A DNA stretch of 64,000 bases from Thinopyrum elongatum (lineage: Eukaryota; Streptophyta; Magnoliopsida; Poales; Poaceae): contig CM022300.1 of NCBI GenBank assembly GCA_011799875.1, forward strand, positions 236,480,807-236,544,806, read 5' to 3'. The notes under the pieces are model-generated. The model worked only from the letters and a program-made list of their open reading frames with translations, searched no databases and had not been told where the DNA came from. Positions 23,910 through 33,669 of this stretch are shown here, one piece after another. Position 1 is the stretch's first letter. Each line of letters begins with the position of its first letter. Position numbers and translations under genes: made by a program.

Positions 23910-24490
23910 TGATAGAGGCGAGGGTGTCCCGATCTTTCGATGAGATGATAGCTATCGTTTTTGGTGGAGTAGACTTTGACGATCCGACTACGAACGTGCG
24001 AGGACGTCGCGCCTTAGCAATCGCTAAACCAACTCCGAGAGGTTATTGACCACGCCGGAGCACAATCAACCTGACCACGGGGGTCTATCTCCTGCAAGCA
24101 AACGAAGAACAAGCAAGAAACTAAGATTTGCAATCTGGATATTGCGAATATAAGATGAAAGCTTTATTGATCAAGGTGGGGTTCTGTGACGTCTTGGTCT
24201 GGTCGTTGAACACAAACGAAGTACGCGAAGTTGCAGCTATGGCGAACTTTTAATCTAAACAAAACCCAAAGTCTAAACGGTGCCCTAAGGGCTGTATATA
24301 TGGAGGAAGAGGAGGGGATTTCGTGGCCCTTGAAGGAGGGGTCCGAAACCAACCCTATCTCTTGTTTCGCCACACATACGGACTCTAAAAACAGCCTATA
24401 CTCAAGTATTTCGAAATTACATGGGCCTGGCCCAATAATAAGGTGACGCAGCACCTATAATAGCCTCTGGACGAAATTTATGAAGTGACA
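23910..24490 (-). repeat. Concatemer LTR copy 1 (581 bp)
   Basis: Plus-strand ends are TGATAGAGGCG and GAAGTGACA. It is preceded by TGATACCACT (23900-23909), the complement of the start of the primer site. It is continuous with a polyprotein C-terminal segment on its right, as expected for the LTR at the 3' end of a minus-strand element. Confidence 0.85.
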
Positions 24491-24829
24491 TCTTGTATAT
24501 TTCGTCCAAGGCTTCCTGCACTCATTATGGTGGCTTCAAAGTCCTGAAATCATCACTTGTAACTCCGTTCTTGTTCCCCTTGCGCATGCCATCATCTCCA
24601 TGCTTGAACTTGCTCCAAGGTTCCTCATTCTTGTCCAAGCTAGGCCCTTCATTTGTAAGCAAAACAAATGTATCCAATTTAGGCAGCATCATATTCTCAT
24701 GAACTTTAGAATCATTACCAAGAAACGAAAGTACCTGATATTTTAATTGACGTGCGCGAGCTCTAGTAATTGGTCCAGTATGTATAGAAGCAGGGGCTGT
24801 GGGTGTAACAATGGTATTGATGTCCTCAT
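24491..24829 (-). pseudogene. Polyprotein C-terminal segment, copy 1
   Basis: On the minus strand it reads GPITRARARQLKYQVLSFLG-type sequence and ends DDFRTLKPP plus stop just before the LTR. This is the C-terminus of a Ty3/gypsy polyprotein. It is truncated on its upstream side at the junction with an inverted LTR. Only a 2-bp CA overlap is seen at that junction. Confidence 0.75.
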
Positions 24830-25113
24830 CAGAGGCTATTATAGGTGCTGTGTCACCTTATTATTGGGCCAAGCCCATGTAATTTCGAAATACTTGAGTA
24901 TAGGCTGTTTTTAGAGTCCGTATGTGTGGGAAACAAGAGATAGGGTTGGTTTCGGACCCCTCCTTCAAGGGCCACGAAATCCCCCCCCCTCTTCCTCCAT
25001 ATATACAGCCCTTAGGGCACCGTATAGACTTTGGGTTTTGTTTAGATTAAAAGTTCACCATAGCTGCAACTTCGCGTACTTCGTTTGTGTTCAACGACCA
25101 GACCAAGACGTCA
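24830..25113 (+). repeat. Concatemer inverted partial LTR 1
   Basis: Reverse complement of LTR positions about 23-306, starting AGAGGCTATTATAGG and ending GACCAAGACGTCA. It abuts the exact terminal base of the next LTR copy at 25114. Confidence 0.85.
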
Positions 25114-25694
25114 TGATAGAGGCGAGGGTGTCCCGATCTTTCGATGAGATGATAGCTATCGTTTTTGGTGGAGTAGACTTTGACGATCCGACTACGAACG
25201 TGCGAGGACGTCGCACCTTAGCAATCGCTAAACCAACTCCTAGAGGTTATTGACCACGCCGGAGCACAATCAACCTGACCACGAGGGTCTATCTCCTGCA
25301 AGCAAACGAAGAACAAGCAAGAAACTAAGATTTGCAATCTGGATATTGCGAATATAAGATGAAAGCTTTATTGATCAAGGTGGGGTTCTGTGACGTCTTG
25401 GTCTGGTCGTTGAACACAAACGAAGTACGCGAAGTTGCAGCTATGGCGAACTTTTAATCTAAACAAAACCCAAAGTCTAAACGGTGCCCTAAGGGCTGTA
25501 TATATGGAGGAAGAGGAGGGGATTTCGTGGCCCTTGAAGGAGGGGTCCGAAACCAACCCTATCTCTTGTTTCCCCACACATACGGACTCTAAAAACAGCC
25601 TATACTCAAGTATTTCGAAATTACATGGGCCTGGCCCAATAATAAGGTGACGCAGCGCCTATAATAGCCTCTGGACGAAATTTATGAAGTGACA
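25114..25694 (-). repeat. Concatemer LTR copy 2 (581 bp)
   Basis: Complete LTR. Its U5 end (TGATAGAGG on the plus strand) is joined directly to internal LTR sequence of the inverted copy, with no primer-site bases between. Confidence 0.85.
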
Positions 25695-26373
25695 TCTTGT
25701 ATATTTCGTCCAAGGCTTCCTGCACTCATTATGGTGGCTTCAAAGTCCTGAAATCATCACTTGTAACTCCGTTCTTGTTCCCCTTGTGCATGCCATCATC
25801 TCCATGCTTGAACTTGCTCCAAGGTTCCTCTTTCTTGTCCAAGCTAGGCCCTTCATTTGTAAGCAAAACAAATGTATCCAATTTAGGCAGCATCATATTC
25901 TCATGAACTTTAGAATCATTACCAAGAAACGAAAGTACCTGATATTTTAATTGGCGTGCGCGAGCTCGAGTAATTGGTCCAGTATGTATAGAAGCAGGGG
26001 CTGTGGGTGTAACAATGGTATTGATGTCCTCATCATATATGGACTCAGAGAAATAGCAGATAAGCTGTGGTGGTATATGGTAGGGGCGATGATGATGGTG
26101 CGGCGGCGGCGTGACAACTTGTGAACAGAACTCGTAACTCTAGAGAACTAGACGCTAAGACCAGCAACTTGACACGACGATGCAACCACAAATTCAACAA
26201 AGCAAAAACCCTAAAAAGATTATGCAAAGGCTCAGATTGGTTCGGATATGATGAACTAACCCTAATTTTTTTTTTTTTGGCTTTTTCCTGGACTGTAGGT
26301 ATGAAAAACAGACTCGATCTAAACTACGAAAAACTGTAAATCTCACCGAGCAACCTGGGAATCTGATACCACT
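25695..26373 (-). mobile_element. Complete short internal domain: leader with primer site fused to polyprotein C-terminus
   Basis: On the minus strand, after LTR copy 3, comes AG plus TGGTATCAGATTCCCAGGTT, close to the complement of the initiator-Met tRNA. Then there is a leader of about 300 nt with a poly-A run, and directly the polyprotein tail (SESIYDEDINTIV... to LKPP stop). All of gag, protease, RT and integrase is missing. With LTR copies 2 and 3 this makes a 1.84 kb internally deleted element, the only complete unit in the concatemer. Confidence 0.75.
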
Positions 26374-26954
26374 TGATAGAGGCGAGGGTGTCCCGATCTT
26401 TCGATGAGATGATAGCTATCGTTTTTGGTGGAGTAGACTTTGACGATCCGACTACGAACGTGCGAGGACGTCGCGCCTTAGCAATCGCTAAACCAACTCC
26501 GAGAGGTTATTGACCACGCCGGAGCACAATCAACCTGACCACGAGGGTCTATCTCCTGCAAGCAAACGAAGAACAAGCAAGAAACTAAGATTTGCAATCT
26601 GGATATTGCGAATATAAGATGAAAGCTTTATTGATCAAGGTGGGGTTCTGTGACGTCTTGGTCTGGGCGTTGAACACAAACGAAGTACGCGAAGTTGCAG
26701 CTATGGCGAACTTTTAATCTAAACAAAACCCAAAGTCTAAACGGTGCCCTAAGGGCTGTATATATGGAGGAAGAGGAGGGGATTTCGTGGCCCTTGAAGG
26801 AGGGGTCCGAAACCAACCCTATCTCTTGTTTCCCCACACATACGGACTCTAAAAACAGCCTATACTCAAGTATTTCGAAATTACATGGGCCTGGCCCAAT
26901 AATAAGGTGACGCAGCACCTATAATAGCCTCTGGACGAAATTTATGAAGTGACA
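26374..26954 (-). repeat. Concatemer LTR copy 3 (581 bp)
   Basis: Complete LTR, 5' LTR of the short unit on its left. On its right a further polyprotein C-terminal segment follows, so it is also placed as the 3' LTR of the next, truncated unit. Sharing an LTR between two units is typical of head-to-tail multimers. Confidence 0.85.
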
Positions 26955-27251
26955 TCTTGTATATTTCGTCCAAGGCATCCTGCACTCATTATGGTGGCTT
27001 CAAAGTCCTGAAATCATCACTTGTAACTCCGTTCTTGTTCCCCTTGTGCATGCCATCATCTCCATGCTTGAACTTGCTCCAAGGTTCCTCTTTCTTGTCC
27101 AAGCTAGGCCCTTCATTTGTAAGCAAAACAAATGTATCCAATTTAGGCAGCATCATATTCTCATGAACTTTAGAATCATTACCAAGAAACGAAAGTACCT
27201 GATATTTTAATTGGCGTGCGCGAGCTCTAGTAATTGGTCCAGTATGTATAG
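26955..27251 (-). pseudogene. Polyprotein C-terminal segment, copy 3
   Basis: Same C-terminal segment as the other copies. It is cut inside the HTGPITRAR region where the end of LTR copy 4 is joined. Confidence 0.7.
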
Positions 27252-27832
27252 TAATAGAGGCGAGGGTGTCCCGATCTTTCGATGAGATGATAGCTATCGT
27301 TTTTGGTGGAGTAGACTTTGACGATCCGACTACGAACGTGCGAGGACGTCGCGCCTTAGCAATCGCTAAACCAACTCCGAGAGGTTATTGACCACGCCGG
27401 AGCACAATCAACCTGACCACGAGGGTCTATCTCCTGCAAGCAAACGAAGAACAAGCAAGAAACTAAGATTTGCAATCTGGATATTGCGAATATAAGATGA
27501 AAGCTTTATTGATCAAGGTGGGGTTCTGTGACGTCTTGGTCTGGTCGTTGAACACAAACGAAGTACGCGAAGTTGCAGCTATGGCGAACTTTTAATCTAA
27601 ACAAAACCCAAAGTCTAAACGGTGCCCTAAGGGCTGTATATATGGAGGAAGAGGAGGGGATTTCGTGGCCCTTGAAGGAGGGGGCCGAAACCAACCCTAT
27701 CTCTTGTTTCCCCACACATACGGACTCTAAAAACAGCCTATACTCAAGTATTTCGAAATTACATGGGCCTGGCCCAATAATAAGGTGACGCAGCACCTAT
27801 AATAGCCTCTGGACGAAATTTATGAAGTGACA
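27252..27832 (-). repeat. Concatemer LTR copy 4 (581 bp)
   Basis: Complete LTR whose terminal TG is mutated to TA (TAATAGAGG). The exact LTR end is fused to internal coding sequence of the neighbouring copy, with no leader or primer site. Confidence 0.85.
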
Positions 27833-28155
27833 TCTTGTATATTTCGTCCAAGGCTTCCTGCACTCATTATGGTGGCTTCAAAGTCCTGAAATCATCACTT
27901 GTAACTCCGTTCTTGTTCCCCTTGTGCATGCCATCATCTCCATGCTTGAACTTGCTCCAAGGTTCCTCTTTCTTGTCCAAGCTAGGCCCTTCATTTGTAA
28001 GCAAAACAAATGTATCCAATTTAGGCAGCATCATATTCTCATGAACTTTAGAATCATTACCAAGAAACGAAAGTACCTGATATTTTAATTGGCGTGCGTG
28101 AGCTCTAGTAATTGGTCCAGTATGTATAGAAGTAGGGGCTGTGGGTGTAACAATG
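27833..28155 (-). pseudogene. Polyprotein C-terminal segment, copy 4
   Basis: Same segment as the other copies. It is truncated at GTAACAATGG, where an inverted LTR begins with at most one base of overlap. Confidence 0.7.
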
Positions 28156-28605
28156 GATAGGGTTGGTTTCGGACCCCTCCTTCAAGGGCCACGAAATCCC
28201 CTCCTCTTCCTCCATATATACAGCCCTTAGGGCACCGTTTAGACTTTGGGTTTTGTTTAGATTAAAAGTTCGCCATAGCTGCAACTTCGCGTACTTCGTT
28301 TGTGTTCAACGACCAGACCAAGACGTCACAGAACCCCACCTTGATCAATAAAGCTTTCATCTTATATTCGCAATATCCAGATTGCAAATCTTAGTTTCTT
28401 GCTTGTTCTTCGTTTGCTTGCAGGAGATAGACCCCCGTGGTCAGGTTGATTGTGCTCCGGCGTGGTCAATAACCTCTCGGAGTTGGTTTAGCGATTGCTA
28501 AGGCGCGACGTCCTCGCACGTTCGTAGTCGGATCGTCAAAGTCTACTCCACCAAAAACGATAGCTATCATCTCATCGAAAGATCGGGACACCCTCGCCTC
28601 TATCA
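28156..28605 (+). repeat. Concatemer inverted partial LTR 2, forming the right border
   Basis: Reverse complement of LTR positions about 132-581. It ends at the genuine U5 terminus CTATCA, followed at once by the target duplication ccatg. Confidence 0.85.
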
Positions 28606-29649
28606 CCATGGAAACGGTAGCCGTGGACGGACTTGTAGTTGGACGGAGTGGAAGACACTGCGCAATCCAAGTACTCCAAAATGTCGCCTAAATGGTGTAC
28701 ATGCAAAAATAGCAAACACAAGGGACACTTGGAAATAGAATGGTTAGCGCACACATGGTGTCCATCATTTAAGCATGAGTTCGTCCGATGTAATTGTTCG
28801 TGACAAGGCACATGATATAGAATGGTATGTAAAGCATTCATGTGATCAAATTCATTTGTTGTATGCACAAAGGTGTTGTGAATGTGACTAATGCAACCGT
28901 TGTGCAAAATGATGTCATAATGGGATGGTTTATCAAAATCATGAACATGGCAATGGATGCTCAATATGATTATGTTATCATGCAATTGATGGTGGGCAAT
29001 GTGATCATGATGTATGACTATGCCATCAAGGAAGATCACAACAAATTTGCTAAGAAAGTGCTCAAGCTCATATATCATTGATAACATGGGAATAGAAGAT
29101 GCAACAAGGCAATCATAATGCAAGTCAATCCATGTATAAAGTGCAAACTTGTCATGGGTATTGTCATACCATGGCTCGATGTCGTGGCATAAATGGTGGT
29201 CCGGTGGTGCTTCAAAAGTAGGTGCATCCACTAAGTTCGAGAACTTATCAACTTGAAGGTCCATATGGGCCATCTCCAATGTCGGTCCTCCATCCATTAT
29301 ATGTATCATGTAGACAAGAGGGAGACAACAATAAATTATGGTCCATCCAATATGCCTATATGAATATGACTCAAAGGGAAGGAGTTCACCTTATGAATGT
29401 TCCCGAAGATGTTGGAGTTGCACATCATGTACTCCTTCACATAACCAATATGTCTCATGATGGTAATGCCTTGTGAATCCTTCAAAACGAAAGAACATGA
29501 CAAACACTCGGAAAAACAAATGAGGTTAGCGGAAATGCAAAACCTATCATTCGTGTGGTGAAATACCCAACAAGTGTTTTCATTATTCTTATCATAAGAA
29601 AGGACAAGGGTGTAGGGCATGGTGTGTAGGCATATGATTCTAGCACAAC
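28606..29649 (-). pseudogene. Element G internal ORF, His/Met-rich, left of the CACTA insertion
   Basis: The minus strand holds an open frame from about 29309 to the concatemer border. The product is unusually rich in His, Met, Ile and Asp (e.g. DGIVIHHDHIAHHQLHDN) and ends NYKSVHGYRFHG, which runs into the polyprotein C-terminus at 23899. No RT or integrase motif is recognisable. Similar composition appears in G's segment at 48880-50261, so both are parts of one long, poorly understood coding or pseudo-coding region. 29310-29649 holds no supported gene. Confidence 0.45.
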
Positions 29650-29879
29650 CACTAGTACAGCGAGGTGCTATACAAATTGTTTTTAACCCCTTTCCGCGAT
29701 GGCGTTTCGAACCGTCGCCAAGTGAGTGACTGCGATAGGGGGGTCCTTCCCACACGACCCAGAAACCGTTGGGGATAGGCCCTCCTGGCACACATGCTCG
29801 GCAAAATGAGGTCGTGTGCGACGGGCAAGCGATCAAATACGGTTATACATACAGTTGTGCTAAAAATACAATTATACAG

Positions 29880-30110
29880 GCCAAATCATTTCCGGTCGTA
29901 AGTACATCCCACACAGTCAGCTCCGGCTAAACATTTCCGTTCGTATGTACATTCCACACAGTCAATCCTAGGAATATGTTTCCGTTAGTATGTACATCCC
30001 ACACAGTTAATCCAAGAAGTATGTTTCCGTTCGTATATACATCCCACACAGTCACTCCAAGGAAAATGTTTCCGTTTGTAGGTACATCACACACAATGTT
30101 CCCCTATTAA
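29880..30110. repeat. CACTA left subterminal repeats, about 45-bp unit, five copies
   Basis: Repeated units contain TTTCCGTTCGTATGTACAT and CCCACACAGTCA with variation. Subterminal arrays of this kind are where CACTA transposases bind in characterised elements. Confidence 0.8.
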
Positions 30111-30627
30111 ATCGTTTGTGATAGCGTTGCCATTGCACATGATATTAACAATTTTATCGTTTGTGTTATTGAATGCATCACACACGGTGCGTAGAAGAAA
30201 CTGTGTGGCAAAGGCTGTCCATCTCACACACTTTTTATGTGGTAAACATTTGCGCAAGGTGGCCTGACGCAAAAAGTTTTCAAGAGGATGTCGTGTGTGA
30301 TTGTTCATTGATCCAACACGGTTTTTCCTAGAAACTGTGTGCGTTGCTTGAGGTCATCGCCCACGGTGTTTTCTTAATAACCATTTGCAATAGAAAAACC
30401 CAATTAGCAGGATAATTGCCCTATTATTAATAATCCATTTATTAATCTAATTGACATTTCATATTAAGCACACAATATATTTCATTTTTGTATTAAGGAA
30501 GCAGGATTTCATAATTGAAATACATTACAGTACAACATCATATAGCTTCAGCACTCAGCTACCCCATTACACAACTGCACCAGCACCAAGTTTCACATGC
30601 AACATCTATAACCTTTCAAAATTAGCA

Positions 30628-30990
30628 TCATAGACGGTACATAGACAGATGGATCTCATCTCGAAAACTGCTGAAGCGGAAGGCGAATATTGAGCCTTCA
30701 TTGATGTTGAAGGTCTTTGCAACTTTAGGCCAGTGCCTGTCCATCCTTCGTCCTCTTCAGGAACACTTCAATATTGAACCATGGGTGTTGTATGAATACC
30801 TTCCTCGCCTCCTGACCATACAGGTGGTTTGAGAGGTAATCATCAGTGAACTGCTTTGGAAAGGCCTGAAAACAAGGATATGCATAAATATCTTCTCTAG
30901 ATTTGAAATGGCGCAAAGGAATTAAAAAGATAAGGTATAACAGTTAGTACCATCCTGTAGTGAACTGATGTCTTCTTCATTGTGCAGACA
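30628..30990 (-). pseudogene. B3-like DNA-binding domain gene remnant inside the CACTA element
   Basis: The minus-strand exons look like ~30980-30951 (MKKTSVHYRM, followed by GT) and, after a TTTTCAG acceptor, 30865-30628. The second exon reads FPKQFTDDYLSNHLYG, IEVFLKRTKDG, then after a frameshift HWPKVAKTFNINEGSIFAF and LSMYRL stop. The order IP/FPK-x-F, hydrophobic beta strands, W..V...F.I.EG...F.F resembles a plant B3 domain. The frameshift makes it a remnant. It may belong to the same captured gene as the ORF at 32334-32756. B3 identity is by eye only. Confidence 0.4.
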
Positions 30991-31284
30991 AAGATCTTGT
31001 TGTTTTTTTGTCGCTAATTTCTTTATCGTAACAATCTTTCTGAGTTTCTTGACTTGACTGATATTCATGGACAACTCATTTCCACATACGCAAAAAGGGT
31101 CAAACAGTGGGTCAAAACCTCTGACAGTAGGACCTACATGTGCAAGACCAAATTGTTAAAAACCTAATGTTTAAAAACAAGAAGTGGAAAGGTGTGTTAT
31201 TAACTGCAACATGCCTAATATTTTAAAACAAGCAAACATAGTCATTCAAACTTGTATTGTGCAGGTCTAAGTACACTAGTTATT

Positions 31285-31732
31285 GGCCCTGTTTGGATCC
31301 ATGGGTTAGAGTTAGTTTGAGCTAGTTTGGTCTCAAATAGCCCTAAAGTATCCAAACATGAGGGCTAGTTTAAGCTAGTTGCGTCTAAACCACCCAAAAC
31401 AACTATCCCACGCAAGAGGTGCTGATTGGGGCTTGTTCTCCTAGTGCATTTATTGTCAATCTAACACTGTCATCCAAACACCTCTTTGGCTAGAGTTAGT
31501 TCAGGGTTAGTCATTGTTGAGTATCATTGTTATTTAGGAAACATAGGATAGCGTAGGATTTATTCTACCTTGACTTGTACTCCAAGATGACCATGTACTC
31601 CTATATATATGCCCACGAGGCTCAAGCAATACAATCAACTATTCCACCAATCTCTCTCTCTCTCCCTTTTAACTGTCATGAGCTAGAAACTAACTCTAAC
31701 CTCTAGCTAAGTTAGAGTATCCAAACAGTGCC
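31285..31732. mobile_element. Small TIR element (GGCCCTGTTTGGAT ends), with a nested LTR
   Basis: The left end GGCCCTGTTTGGATCC and the right end GGATACTCTAAC...-type sequence form imperfect inverted repeats, with GTTTGGAT shared at both tips. ATT flanks both sides. TAGAGTTAG words recur at each end. The superfamily is uncertain (hAT or PIF/Harbinger-like). It carries a 160-bp insertion. Confidence 0.55.
31515..31674 (+). mobile_element. Short solo LTR (TRIM/copia-like), TSD gtcat
   Basis: Starts TGTTGAGTATC, contains CTCCTATATATATGCCC promoter-like sequence and CAATACAATCAA, and is flanked by perfect gtcat on both sides. The 3' end reads AACT rather than the usual CA, which I attribute to mutation. 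Confidence 0.6.
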
Positions 31733-31765
31733 ATTGTTAAATCAAATGGAAAGGCATGGTAAATA

Positions 31766-32023
31766 CTCCATCCAGTCCTTTTTACTCTGCATATAAGAAT
31801 TGTCTGAAGTCAAACTTCATAAAGTTTGACTTTATTTATATGAAAAAATATCAACATCTACCATGCTAAAGTTATACAATATGAAAATTTAAGTCATGAC
31901 ACATGTACTGATATTGATTTCATATTGTGAATGTTGGTATTTTTTTCTATAAAGTTGGTCAAACTTTATGAGGCTTGACTTTAGACAAATCTTATATGCG
32001 AACTAAAAAGATTCAGAGGGAGT
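31766..32023. mobile_element. Stowaway-like MITE, about 258 bp
   Basis: Ends CTCCATCCAGTCC...GCATATAAGA and the complementary TCTTATATGCGAACTAAAAA...GGGAGT. Inner arms GTCAAACTTCATAAAGTTTGA and their complement form a long stem. TA lies at the left border. Confidence 0.7.
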
Positions 32024-32333
32024 TCAACATGCTTACAGCAACCAAATATAGTCATTCAGAGAGCTATTGTTAAAATTGGTATTGATGAAATTGAACTGCA
32101 CAGTTCATACTAGCACATATAGAACATCACACTGTTAATAGCTGAAATAAACAAGGCATACTACGAACAACCAAAGATGGCAATTGAAACTGGACATATG
32201 CTAACTACAAAGAACCGAACAACCATAAACCGTAGAAATAAACAAGGCGTAATGCAAACAACCAAATATAGCAATAAATACTAGACAGGTTCTCACTACA
32301 AAAGGGGTTCGAGAAAACAAATCATGGGTTTCT

Positions 32334-32756
32334 TCACTTGTCACAGATTGGCTCCTCCTCGTGGTCGCCGTCGATGAGGTCTGACTTGCCAGCTGAGGAT
32401 CCCAAGCCAGCGTCACAGAACGTGTCCTTCAGAAATGACAAAAGGGGCTCCATGGCGATGAAGGATGGCAAATTGTTCATAATGAGCCACAGGAGATCAG
32501 CGGCAGGGCCATCGATGAGATCGACGGCTATCGAACCCAAAGGGTTGGGGGTGGGCAACTTAACCTGTGACATAGCCCGCGTCAAGCCATCGGTGTCGAC
32601 GACCTCGATGTCGTAGCCGGCGTCCGCGACATGCCAGAATACTCTAGCCCGCTGATTGAAAGGCTCAATCCAGGTCCAGTCATCGTCGTCAGCTTCCTCG
32701 GTGGCCACCTCGCCGACGTCGGGTGAAGAGGCCGCGGTAAAGCTCTTTTGGGCCAT
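32334..32756 (-). CDS. CACTA-borne ORF, 140 aa, unknown
   Basis: Continuous frame starting MAQKSFTAASSPDVGEV and ending DHEEEPICDK. It has an acidic, Asp-rich N-terminal third with DDDDWTWIEPF, a hydrophobic middle, and an acidic tail. No domain recognised. It precedes the B3-like exons on the same strand and could be the first exon of that gene or a separate captured fragment. GC content is much higher than the surroundings, as expected for a captured grass gene 5' end. The opposite-strand frames here are shadows. Confidence 0.35.
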   Translation of the reverse strand: MAQKSFTAASSPDVGEVATEEADDDDWTWIEPFNQRARVFWHVADAGYDIEVVDTDGLTRAMSQVKLPTPNPLGSIAVDLIDGPAADLLWLIMNNLPSFIAMEPLLSFLKDTFCDAGLGSSAGKSDLIDGDHEEEPICDK

Positions 32757-33185
32757 TCGCTCCCCGAGCTCCCCGGGAAGCGTAGTCGGGCTTAGGCTGC
32801 GACGCTCTAGAGTAGGGGAGGGGTGGGGATGGGGATCTCTAGGAAAGGGGGCGTTTCACAGGTGTCATCTAAGAAACTCAGTGCGGCGAGGGTATGCATA
32901 TCGGTGGGTAAACTGCACGGGCAGACCGGCAGAGGTTGACGATGGAGGCGGCGCGGCGGCGACGGCGACCTAGCTAGGTTTGGAGGGAGGGAGGGGTGGT
33001 GTGTATGTGTGTGAGCGGGGGATTTGGGGTGAGCGAAGGATTTGGGGTGTGTGTGTGGAGGGGGTCCAAGGTGGTGTTTGAGGAAATGCTGCGGATACTG
33101 AAAATTTCACTAGGCAGGAGTAAAATGGCGGGGCTACCGAAAATTTGGATCAAGGGATCGAAGCAGAGCGGGGCGGGAGTAACGA

Positions 33186-33620
33186 ACATCACACACGGTT
33201 AAAACATAATAGTCGTGTGCTATCAAACAGAATACCACTCCAGCTGAGCAGATATTTTTGAGATTGCGAGGGATGCAGGCGGGAGTAAAATGCCGGGGCT
33301 CTAGTTCAAAAAAAATCTGGGGCTACTGAAAATTTGGATCAACTGATTGAAGCAGAGCGGGAGTAACAGACATCGCACACGGTCCACACATATGAATCGT
33401 GTGCTATCAAACAGAAAAACCCTCTACGCGGGTAGATATTTTTGAGATTACGAGCCAGTAGATATTTTCAAGAGCGGGAGACAAGCCTCGTGGAACCCAA
33501 TCTACTGTGCTGATGTGAGTGACTGCAGGGGCAAGGGCGTGGCACACGGGTACTCTGACCGAACCATGTATGTTGCGTACCCAATCGCAGACGGTTTCTG
33601 CATCCAACTCGTGTGCTGTT
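33186..33620. repeat. Direct repeat of CACTA-type sequence (two copies)
   Basis: A unit containing CGTGTGCTATCAAACAGAA, then GTAGATATTTTTGAGATT-like sequence, and the flanking AAAATTTGGATCAA and GAAGCAGAGCGGG-like words occurs twice about 180 bp apart. These resemble the element's subterminal vocabulary (cacacggt, cgtgtg). No gene. Confidence 0.5.
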
Positions 33621-33669
33621 TATAAATTTGGCAAAAAGAATAACGTGGGAAAGGGTCAAAACACGAACA

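Larger units (their letters stand above)
23900..28605. mobile_element. 4.7-kb LTR-retrotransposon concatemer inserted as one unit, TSD ccatg
   Basis: A single insertion in element G is flanked by ccatg (23895-23899 and 28606-28610). Inside are four complete minus-strand LTRs of exactly 581 bp each (23910, 25114, 26374 and 27252 as starts). Two partial LTRs lie in inverted orientation (24830-25113 and 28156-28605). Between them are repeated copies of one polyprotein C-terminal segment and a single leader with primer site. Both outer borders are the U5 end of an LTR, one in each orientation. The left border carries 10 extra bases matching the primer-site side. The copies are nearly identical. 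Such a structure fits integration of a multimeric or self-integrated cDNA. Confidence 0.8.

Noticed and set aside
24164..28351. Repeated 69-96-codon frames recurring four times
   Set aside because: They are shadows of the repeated 581-bp LTR and the reverse side of the polyprotein tail, not a gene family.
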